NCBI GenBank assembly: GCA_003483675.1
Contig: DMYK01000607.1
Coordinates: 12,733-22,578 of the forward strand
Direction of reading: 5' to 3'
From: Microcoleaceae cyanobacterium UBA11344
GTDB lineage: Bacteria; Cyanobacteriota; Cyanobacteriia; Cyanobacteriales; Microcoleaceae
Length of the DNA stretch: 9,846 nt
Below, piece after piece: positions 1-8,500 of this stretch. The position numbers and the translations under genes were made by a program. Below the pieces are notes generated by a model, which saw only the letters and a program-made list of their open reading frames with translations, did not search any database and had not been told where the DNA came from. Position 1 is the first letter of the stretch, and each line of letters begins with the position of its first letter.

Positions 1-2123
1 AAGTAGCGATCGCCATCGGGGAACTTCCAATGCTTATAATGATTGTATTGTAAAATGGCTTGGAAGGCGATCGCGCTTTCTCGAAACTCATCAGGATCGT
101 CAGGATTAAGAGGAAAAGATAGTTTAACTCCAGAAATCGTCTCCCTCGTAACTTTTGGGCTGTAAAAAGTAATATTTCTGCTTTTAAAGTATGTTGTCCC
201 ACTACCAGCAAAACTCCCCTTAAGTAGCATTTCCGCATCCCATTCTATCCGATAGCCGATAGCTGAATAAATCAACGGTCGCAGTTCTCCACCGATATCT
301 TGCGGAAAAATTTCTTGGTTATTCCAGCGATCGAGAATTTGCAGTTGATTCGTCAGCTTTTCAGGAACTTTTTCAGTTTGAGAGTGCGCCTCAACTTGAT
401 AATTATTAACCGATTTTCTAGACTCTTTAGCCTGCGAAACAGATGGTGAAACTTTGGTCGGCTGCACATTCACTCCCAGCGCCGGAATATCAAATGCAGA
501 GTGAATTTCTGGATGCAAATCATAAAGCTCGTTACTATCAGTCCACAAATCGAGGAGAGTTTGGCGGCGATCGTAATTTTGTTGGTCTTTGGCTTTAATA
601 TCTGCCTGAACCATTGCACTCAGTCGCATCTTGCCAAAATGTTCCCGCAGAGAAATAGCAGGAAAATCTCCATGCTGAAGATCGGAAATAGAATTTTCTA
701 GCGTCCACTTAAGAACATCTTTAATCAAAATCCGAGGTTTAAAAGTTTCCGGGTTGACTCTGGAAAGCATCTGCTCTAAGGCTTCAGGCGTGAAGGGATA
801 TAAACCAAAACCATCCGCTTCTCCAAAACCTGCATGACAAGCTAGTTTGTGTTCGCATTCATTGCAAGCACTACTTAAAGTTGCTTTATCTGAATCTTCA
901 TTATTGCGAGACTTAGCCCAATCTTGAATTATTTTATCCTCCAAACGCACCGCGTTGAGATATCGAGCCACAAATTGTTTGATATCTGCATAATTCACTA
1001 AAGATTGTTGTTTTCCAACTGTACCGACATCGAGATTGACGCTAAAAGTAATCCGCTGTTTAACAGTATCTAACCTCAAACCGTCAAAATATCCCGTAGT
1101 ACAAGCTAGCGCCGTTCGCATCGCACACAAAGATTTGCTTCCGGCTTGTTGCGGCCTCGCTAAAACTGCTTCTAAAACTTCGCGATCGATTCCTTGAAAT
1201 TTGGCAAAATCTTCAATCAGTAAAACTAATTCTACTTTCTCTTTGGCTAAAGTTTCGCGAACTTCTCGCATTAATCTTTGCAAGTCTTCTCGTCCGAGGC
1301 TCAAAACCTGAGCGATCGCTTCATCTAAATGACGGTTCAACCAATCTACAGTTGCCTTTTGGATATTCTCATTGCCGATTAGACAGCTATAAAATTCCCG
1401 CGATCGCTCCCCAGCTTTTTGCAAGTCTAAAACATTAAGAGGCAAGTCATCAAGCGAAAATTGCCGCCGTTCTTCAACAATTTCTACCGTATCTCGATGT
1501 CCGAGAATGTGGATAACTAATTGATGAATAATACCTCCATCTTTTAGCCAGTGTTCTCGGAAAAACGGATCGTATAGTAGAGAGTCAACAGTACCAACGA
1601 GATAATCTTCTAGTTCAGAAAGTTTTGTGCGATCGCCCCGACCATTTGGGCCAACCGCAGCAGCAAGCTGATTCAAAAGCTGTTCTCGGGCTTGGGCTTC
1701 TGTTAAGGTGCTAGTGGCTCGATTTAAACGCTGCCGGTATTCATCGAAGGTTGCTCCTGCCATCCCTTCTAATATTAAACTGATAATATCTTTGAGATTC
1801 GTTCCAATTTTGGGAATCAGCAAAACTCGACGCTGCTGTGTCGATTCAATATTGGCGGCCAGCCAGCGAATCAGGTGAGATTTTCCTGTGCCAGAACTTC
1901 CTAAAACTGGTACGAAAGCGAAATCTTTTTCAGCGAGAAAGTCTTTCAGAAATTGTTCTTCACTGTAGGGAACTCGCGACGGTACTTCGATAAGTTCCTG
2001 GCGGTACATAGCAATCGGATGGTGAGTTGCTAGAAATATACTATCGGCCGTTTGGGTAGCTTCCACACCCATCACGCGACTAACTCGCTCCACATCCCAG
2101 CAAACAAATTTTGTAAAAGTCAT
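1..2123 (-). CDS. dpdH: DpdH-like P-loop ATPase, 3' end cut by window edge
   Basis: The frame is open for 707 codons from an ATG at 2123 to the left edge, so the C-terminus is missing. A Walker A motif, GSSGTGKS, lies at residues 75-82. A plausible Walker B, LVLLIED, lies at about 299-305, with the acidic pair in the order E304-D305. A compact Cys/His cluster (C420, C423, H425, C429, H430) could bind zinc, and residues about 549-588 look like a flexible Ser/Gln/Lys-rich linker. There is no membrane segment or signal peptide, so it should be cytoplasmic. Its ATG overlaps the stop of the gene before it (ATGA), with only a weak GGGA as ribosome site, so translation is probably coupled. DpdH is the large ATPase of Dpd 7-deazapurine DNA islands, needed on the restriction side; as I recall the family is near a thousand residues, so roughly a third may be missing. 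The name rests on gene order plus P-loop and size. Some other AAA/STAND-type defence ATPase is the alternative. Confidence 0.75.
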   Translation of the reverse strand, partial: MTFTKFVCWDVERVSRVMGVEATQTADSIFLATHHPIAMYRQELIEVPSRVPYSEEQFLKDFLAEKDFAFVPVLGSSGTGKSHLIRWLAANIESTQQRRVLLIPKIGTNLKDIISLILEGMAGATFDEYRQRLNRATSTLTEAQAREQLLNQLAAAVGPNGRGDRTKLSELEDYLVGTVDSLLYDPFFREHWLKDGGIIHQLVIHILGHRDTVEIVEERRQFSLDDLPLNVLDLQKAGERSREFYSCLIGNENIQKATVDWLNRHLDEAIAQVLSLGREDLQRLMREVRETLAKEKVELVLLIEDFAKFQGIDREVLEAVLARPQQAGSKSLCAMRTALACTTGYFDGLRLDTVKQRITFSVNLDVGTVGKQQSLVNYADIKQFVARYLNAVRLEDKIIQDWAKSRNNEDSDKATLSSACNECEHKLACHAGFGEADGFGLYPFTPEALEQMLSRVNPETFKPRILIKDVLKWTLENSISDLQHGDFPAISLREHFGKMRLSAMVQADIKAKDQQNYDRRQTLLDLWTDSNELYDLHPEIHSAFDIPALGVNVQPTKVSPSVSQAKESRKSVNNYQVEAHSQTEKVPEKLTNQLQILDRWNNQEIFPQDIGGELRPLIYSAIGYRIEWDAEMLLKGSFAGSGTTYFKSRNITFYSPKVTRETISGVKLSFPLNPDDPDEFRESAIAFQAILQYNHYKHWKFPDGDRY

Positions 2124-3001
2124 AGTTCTATTCCCGTCCAAATAATATGAGAAAATCCTGCTTCTTTGTCACCACTTGGAAGGATGAATAAATCGGCATC
2201 CGACTCTTTTATAAGCTGGATGCAGCCATCATCCTGAAGGCGGAATAAAGCAAAAGCCGTGCTAGTGGATAAGTGATTGGGTAAGCGAAAACCGATTTTT
2301 TCCTCAACCTGTTCTCGAAATTTGCCAGTTTCAAACAGAGGACATTTTTTAGCTAAACGATCGACAAACTCTCCGATCGAAAGTTTAGCTTGTGCTTCTC
2401 CTTGAAATAACTCTTTTAAATTTCGTCTGAGATAAGCATTTGGCTCAGGAACTATTCTTTTGTTCGAGCCTAAAGCATGACCCCAAGCAAACCCTAAATA
2501 ACACATCCAGTGCGCGAGTTGATTAGACAGAGTATCGCTGGATATTTTCAAATCTAAAGACTCAGCAACTCTCTGTTCGTCGACGCGCTGTTCTACTTCT
2601 TTCCATGTACCGGGAGCATCATAAATGTCTTGCGCTAAATACCATGCTATTAGCCGGCCTAAATCTTCATCTTCCTTATCAGAAGCAAAAAATAGCTGTA
2701 CTAGCGTATCTGGTAACAACTTATCGCCCGTTTGAGGATGTCTAGATGCTTCGGGAAGATTACCATTTATAGCAATATCCTCATTCTCTTCGATTAATAA
2801 GCCGCACTTAATACTCTCTTTTAATGCCACATCAAACATCGGATGTTCGGCACTTTTGTTTCTCCCTTCTGACAATTTATCAGGAGAAAGCAGCCGAGTC
2901 ATTTTTTCCCTGTTTTCACGCTGTTTAGGGGCTTGAAGCAAATATCTAAATATGCCTCGCATTATACTAGGAGCAGCCAAAGTAGTTTTTAATACGCTCA
3001 T
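2120..3001 (-). CDS. dpdG: DpdG-like protein, no catalytic motif visible
   Basis: This is a complete 293-residue frame, MSVLKTTLAA to WTGIEL, soluble and rich in charged helices. I see no nucleotide-binding, nuclease or metal site, and no signal peptide or membrane span. The N-terminal 80 residues, a basic helical stretch followed by a short turn-rich segment (CGLLIEENEDIAING), could be a winged-helix-like unit; this is inference. The centre (about 100-200) contains a Trp-rich helix pair (HWMCYLGFAWGHALG) that may be a packing surface. It sits between the RecQ-like and P-loop ATPase genes with overlaps on both sides, as DpdG does in Dpd islands, and its length fits that family. The start is well supported: AAGGAGG lies 7 bases before the ATG. 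It probably serves as a subunit or adaptor of the restriction complex. Nothing in its sequence alone proves this, so the name depends on its position. Confidence 0.72.
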   Translation of the reverse strand: MSVLKTTLAAPSIMRGIFRYLLQAPKQRENREKMTRLLSPDKLSEGRNKSAEHPMFDVALKESIKCGLLIEENEDIAINGNLPEASRHPQTGDKLLPDTLVQLFFASDKEDEDLGRLIAWYLAQDIYDAPGTWKEVEQRVDEQRVAESLDLKISSDTLSNQLAHWMCYLGFAWGHALGSNKRIVPEPNAYLRRNLKELFQGEAQAKLSIGEFVDRLAKKCPLFETGKFREQVEEKIGFRLPNHLSTSTAFALFRLQDDGCIQLIKESDADLFILPSGDKEAGFSHIIWTGIEL

Positions 3002-5544
3002 AAATTAACCTCCTTACAAAAGTGGTCAAACATAAAAGATTTCCCCGAAAAAATATCGATCAGCTTGCGGTCATTGCGACTGGGATCGGGTGTATCTACA
3101 GGAAGCAGGATAATCAGCGGCGCGTCAGAAGTTCTGTTTGGTGACAGATATTTCTCAGGAATAGCCTTTCCGGGCGGATGAAAGATCAGGGTGGGAATGC
3201 GCGGCATCAGAATGGGTTGGTATTTTTCAAACAAAAAGAGAAAAGCATCTGGGATTAGATTTGGTTCTTTAATTAATGTACTATAAAATTCGCGACTCAC
3301 AACTAAATTCCTAATTCCCTGCTCCCTCAACCATTGAAAAACTTGAGGGATTTTACGTTTCCAATTTTTCTCCTCCATAGATTCATATAAAATTAGCATT
3401 AATTTATCTCCTGCTAGCAATCGTTCTAGTTCTTCACCTACAAAAAGTTTAGGATTTTGCCATACAGATATCGGCGCGGGCATAATTCCTGCAAATAGCG
3501 AGTCCCTATTTTTTCTGCAAATCGGACATCCGCCGCAAGCACGAGAAACTATCACCTGCTTTCTCGGTTCTGGTATTGCACGGGTGGGTATTGTGTAAGC
3601 TTCAGCTAAGATTTCCGAAATACAACGTTTTGGTCGTAAAGCCTCGCGCATCAATTCCAAGTTTCTATAGCTCCTGTTTTGGCGTTGTTGGCGAATTGGT
3701 TCTACTTTATATCCCCAGGTTTGTTCATTCAGATGCGATTCATCTAGAATACGAATAAAGCGGGATTCTCGGTGCAGTTCCCAAGCTTTTTGATAAGCGT
3801 CGTTCGATTCAAAATTTCTTCTTCGCGGCGGTTCATCGGCATCAAATTCGATTAAACCAGCCTGACTCATCAGCGTTAAAGTACAGATGTTCCACTCCTG
3901 ATTCTTTTGGCTGTTCATGTCAATATCTGCTAGTTGTAAAGATGGAGGAATATTGACGGGAACGCGAAACCGACGATCGGGAAGAATTGTTTTCTTGAAA
4001 AACATACTGTCCCACCGCTCTAAACCCCGTTCGATAGTAATTGCAGAATTTTTATTAAGATACTTGGCAATTTCTAGGTCTTCAGTGGTATGCAATGCGA
4101 TCGAGATTGCTGCCTTGCCGTCTCGACCTCCTCGACCGACTTCTTGATAGAAACGATCGATAGTTTCTGGGATGCAGGCATGAATTACGGCCCGAACATC
4201 TGACTGATCCACGCCCAATCCGAAAGCAGAAGTAGCAACGACTATATCAACTCGTCTCTCGCGCAAGTCTTCAATCAGTTGAGAGCGTTCTGGTAGGCTA
4301 GATTCTCCGGTCATAATGGCACACCGCTTGAATCCAGCACGCCGCAAATCCTGTTCCCATCGCCTCACATCTTCGCGTTTTGTGGCGTAAACAATCAGAG
4401 GGCGAGGAAGATGATAAACAGCTTCAATTAGTCGCTCTTTTCTGATTTCTTCACTTTCACACCAAGCAAACCAGTAAGAGGGTTCTGGTCGCAACTGCAC
4501 GGCAGATATCACTTGAAACGGGCCGGGTTTGCCGAATAAAGTTTCTAGGGTATCTAAACAGGATTCTGTTAAGGTTGCAGTCAGCAATAAAGTCGTAAAA
4601 GAAGTTAAACGCAACAAGTCTCTTCGCAAGCCGGGAAGTTCTTGGAATTCTGGGCGAAATTCATCGCCCCACTGCTCGACGATATGAGCTTCATCTATTA
4701 CGAAATACTTCAACATTTTTGACCTTGCGGCTTCATAAATAGCAGGTGCAAGGGAAGTCATCAAGCTTTCGGGTGATGTGAAAAGGATTCGCTGGGTGCC
4801 GTTGCGAAGGCGATCGCTAATTTCCTGCCGTCTCTCTTGTTCTTGCCCAAACTCGTCGCCATAATAGGCAGTGGCATGGTTCACAAAAGGTTTTAAAGCT
4901 CGTTCTTGGTCAATGGCTAGTGCTGTAGTTGGCACTACAACAACTGTTACACCAGCATTTTTCGATCGCACCAGCGCAGGCAGTTGAGCGCAAAGGCTTT
5001 TCCCCGATCCAGTAGGCAGGTTAATGGCGAGTGTCGAATTGTCAGGAGCCGTCAAAACAGCCCGAATTGCTTCACGTTGCCCTACACTCCGATACTTCTG
5101 CAAATTCACCAATTCTAGAAACGGATCTCCCTCTACTGGCTCGTAATTGCGGCATTTTTTCTCATCAAATACGGGTTTGTCTGGGGGATATTGTGCGGAA
5201 AAATCTAGCCAATCAGGCTGCCAAGGATGAGCGCTAATCAGATAGTAATCCGCACCTTCGATCAAAATATCGATACCGCTTTGTTGCCACATTTCGCGAT
5301 TAGGGAAAGGAGAAGTCCGAGGTACTTTTATAGTTTGGGGCATTCCGCCCTGTAGCTCATCTTCCCGCCGCAGTAGGTGACGCACTAAAGCAGCAATATC
5401 TCCTTTTTCTGGCGCGTCAGGAGTTCCCACAGCAGCCAAAGCATCAAGCAAACGCCTGTAACAAGTTTCTGAAAACTGACTTGTATCAGCAGGTAGATTA
5501 CCTGTTTGGAGAATTTCTCTGAACTCTTGAAAAAAATCAGCCAT
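2998..5544 (-). CDS. dpdF: DpdF-like RecQ-family helicase
   Basis: This is a superfamily 2 DNA helicase with a RecQ-type core. Counting from the ATG at 5544 (848 residues), Walker A LPTGSGKSL is at 176-184, DEAH at 284-287, TAT (motif III) at 322-324, motif V ATSAFGLGVDQ at 437-447 and the arginine-finger motif VI QEVGRGGRDG at 467-476. All are intact, so it should hydrolyse ATP and move on DNA. A long N-terminal extension of about 150 residues comes first. After the core, Cys641 and a CGGCPIC cluster (670, 673, 676) suggest a zinc or Fe-S site. The last 170 residues look alpha/beta and unfamiliar, and I see no HRDC domain. A GTG at 5547 is also possible, but GAGGGG at 5553-5558 sits 8 bases from the ATG and only 5 from the GTG. 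DpdF of Dpd islands is a RecQ-like protein of about this size in this position. A housekeeping RecQ is unlikely given the extensions and neighbours. Confidence 0.82.
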   Translation of the reverse strand: MADFFQEFREILQTGNLPADTSQFSETCYRRLLDALAAVGTPDAPEKGDIAALVRHLLRREDELQGGMPQTIKVPRTSPFPNREMWQQSGIDILIEGADYYLISAHPWQPDWLDFSAQYPPDKPVFDEKKCRNYEPVEGDPFLELVNLQKYRSVGQREAIRAVLTAPDNSTLAINLPTGSGKSLCAQLPALVRSKNAGVTVVVVPTTALAIDQERALKPFVNHATAYYGDEFGQEQERRQEISDRLRNGTQRILFTSPESLMTSLAPAIYEAARSKMLKYFVIDEAHIVEQWGDEFRPEFQELPGLRRDLLRLTSFTTLLLTATLTESCLDTLETLFGKPGPFQVISAVQLRPEPSYWFAWCESEEIRKERLIEAVYHLPRPLIVYATKREDVRRWEQDLRRAGFKRCAIMTGESSLPERSQLIEDLRERRVDIVVATSAFGLGVDQSDVRAVIHACIPETIDRFYQEVGRGGRDGKAAISIALHTTEDLEIAKYLNKNSAITIERGLERWDSMFFKKTILPDRRFRVPVNIPPSLQLADIDMNSQKNQEWNICTLTLMSQAGLIEFDADEPPRRRNFESNDAYQKAWELHRESRFIRILDESHLNEQTWGYKVEPIRQQRQNRSYRNLELMREALRPKRCISEILAEAYTIPTRAIPEPRKQVIVSRACGGCPICRKNRDSLFAGIMPAPISVWQNPKLFVGEELERLLAGDKLMLILYESMEEKNWKRKIPQVFQWLREQGIRNLVVSREFYSTLIKEPNLIPDAFLFLFEKYQPILMPRIPTLIFHPPGKAIPEKYLSPNRTSDAPLIILLPVDTPDPSRNDRKLIDIFSGKSFMFDHFCKEVNL
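3009..3015 (-). promoter_or_regulatory. Strong ribosome binding site of dpdG inside the end of dpdF
   Basis: AAGGAGG, an almost full complement of the 16S rRNA tail, sits 7 bases before the dpdG ATG at 3001 and encodes Lys-Glu plus the next base in the last codons of dpdF (KEVNL-stop). It fixes the dpdG start and is the strongest such site in the window. Confidence 0.75.
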
Positions 5545-8500
5545 CACTCATCCCCCTCTTTCAGAATTTGAACGGGAACTCGCCCAGAAACAATGATGAA
5601 TCCTACCGAATCAAGCTTGATTCGGGGATGGCGAATTCCTTGTAAAATAGCTTGATTTAAAGCAGTTTCTATGTTGACTTCTTGCGCTAATAATGAATGC
5701 GAAGTTTGTTGGCTTTGAGCTAAGCGGTTAAGACGCAGGCGCAGTTGAGCAAGTCTTTTTCCTAGTTTCTGTTCGGCAATTTGGGCCTGTTGTTCGCGGA
5801 GTTCGATGAAAGAAATGCGATCGCCCAACAATGTTTCAGAAGTCCGACGCGCCTGATGACAAAATTCTTGCCAATTACTAGCATCAATAAACTCATTCAA
5901 AATCGGCAATCGACTTTTGGCCAAGTTGTAATCTCGGCATGGATGACTGCTTTTACCTTTATAGGGACGTTGCAGGATATTCACAAGTGCTTCATCTTCA
6001 ACAAGGCTCATTGGTTCATACCGAGCATCCATGAAAATTGTCTCTATAATTGGGGGAAGTAGCGCATCTGTACGTCGCTTTAGAGCCTGGTATTTGTTAT
6101 TATCTATCCCAAAATCTGTTAAAACTTTTTGGGCTATCTCTAAATTGGCTTCGACTATATAATTAAAGCGAAAACCGAACCATTCCATCCCTTCCCCAGC
6201 ATCCCAAGATTCATCGCATCGCCATATAGCAAATGCTTGACCCCTGTCATCCCAATGGATATAAGATGCTAGTGCTTCCACAAATTCTTCCCCAATACGG
6301 TAGAGGTTGACACCAGGATATTTAGTTGATATTCTCCGGTTATAAGTACCAGAGGGTTGTGCATAAGCAGCAAAGCGAGTTTGCAGATCATGGATGGGAA
6401 TTAGAGTGCGTTTAGTAGGTTGATAACGCCCTACTTTTGCTAAATTCGGATCGTCAACTTGATTAAATTGGAGTGTTTGACAAATCCAGTCTTCTGTTAC
6501 TCGTTTGATTTCCTGATGGCGAGCATCATAATCATCTAAAGTTTGAAAATACTGGGTAGCATTTTCATCCTGGGCATCTATTTCATCTAAGGCGTTTTGT
6601 TCGCTGATTTTTACTTGTTCGCAGTCTATTTCCTGTTGAATTGCGGGGATCGTTTCCAATAGTCCACTAGCACCAGATTGAAACAAAGTGGCTTCTAGTT
6701 CTGGCAGTTTTTTATCTACATAAAACTGGAGACTGGCAATTGATTGACGAAAGATGCCAAAACCGTCTTTTAATAATTGATACCAAGCATCGTGAGGGCT
6801 ATCCTCTAAGTCTGAGCCTGCGAATACTGTAAATTGAACATTTAAAGGGCGACCAATGCGATCGATCCTACCAATCCTTTGTTCTAAACGATTTGGCGAC
6901 CAGGGAATATCGAAATTAATCATCCAATCTACAAATTGAAAGTTACGACCTTCTTCACCGGAGGAATCACAAACAAGGATAAAACAATTGGGGTCCTTTT
7001 TAAAGCCATCGAGGTTTTTTTCAACATCAGAGCGTTTCATCCCTAATTGATGGCTAGCTACACTTTCCCGACCAAAAATATCTGATAAGTACCGGACAAT
7101 CTCAGCGCCGGTTTGAATAAAACTGGTAAAAATGATAACTTTTGGTAGGGTATCTCCCGGTATCGGTCTGCGAATTCGCTGTTGCACCTGTTCGAGCAAT
7201 TTATGAAGGTTGCTGCGATAAGATTGAAGTTTAAAAGTCTCTGAAAGATGATACAGTATAACTATCTTTAGTAATTCGATGCGATCGCCTTCTTCTGAAG
7301 GTTGCTGAATAATTCTTAGTGAAGATTGCAGAATCTCCTTTTCGCCGGAAAATTTAGGGATTTCTGTCAGAATGCGGATATTATCAGCACCAAATTCTTG
7401 AATCAAACCTGAATGGGAGATGCCGCTTAAACGGGTTTCCAGCACTTGTGCTAAAATTCCCAACCAAGTCCCGCTAGCACGGAATAAAAGTAGAAAAATT
7501 TGCTGATATTGTTGTTGGTTAGGAGCGACTGTGCGCCATTCATCAATTAGTTCGTGAATTTGGGGCGATCGCTCATCTAAGTCATACTCTACTTTTGGTG
7601 TCACATTTCGGTCAAAAATTACATCTTCCACCGCAGCGCGACGGTTGCGGAGCATTCGGCGGTGTAACCGATAGGTGTCGCTGATGTGGGTGCGAATCGA
7701 TCGCACAATTCGATCTCGATCCGCGAGGAGTGTTTCTGGAGAAACCAAACAATTTTGTAATTCCTCTAGGAGATTTAGCAGATATTTATCTTCAGCAAAA
7801 AGGTGGCGCAGTTGGTTGAGGTTAGTTTTAAGCACAAACGGATTTGCTTTCTCTTTAAATGAGAGTAAAACTCGACCAATTTGTTGGCGGTTTTTCACCC
7901 TCGCACGAAAACCTTCTAAATCATCAAGTTGATAGGTTATCGGATCGAGTAGGTGCAGCATCGCCAGGAAATCTTGCTCGTGATTGAGAACTGGAGTTGC
8001 AGATAATAGGAGTAGGCGATCGCTTTTGTGAGCGAGGTGTTTGCAAGTCTGGAAACGCCTGCGCTGTATCGACTCTGAAGAGGTCGCCATCGCCGCAATA
8101 TGATGCGCTTCATCTAAAATCAGGAAGCCCAAATCGGCATTCTGGCTGACTCGATCGACATCCTCTACTGCAAGTACCTGCACGCAATTGTCCAACTTAG
8201 AGAGAAAGCCAGAGAGATAGAATTTATTTTCTAATTCTTGAAGCCACTGTTCCCGCAGGTATTGCGGTACTAGCACCACTGCACGTCCCTGCGGTTCATC
8301 GAGGAGATATTGGCGCAGAATAGCACCTGCTTCGATCGTCTTTCCCAGTCCAACTTCATCAGCTAAGAGGTAACGTTGAATGGGGTCTTCGAGTACGCGG
8401 CGGACAACTTCAACTTGATGAGGATAAAGGTCAATATTGGCAGAAATCAGCCCTGTCATCCCGCGACTGACAGCGCGTTGTTCGATGAGACACTGGACAA

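Noticed and set aside
2998..5544. Housekeeping RecQ as the identity of the second helicase gene
   Set aside because: The long N-terminal extension, displaced cysteine cluster, lack of an HRDC domain and the operon context do not fit an ordinary RecQ.
5781..6062. 93-codon open frame opposite dpdE, and similar short frames opposite dpdE, dpdF and dpdH
   Set aside because: They lie wholly antisense to clearly coding helicase or ATPase genes and lack credible protein composition or ribosome sites.
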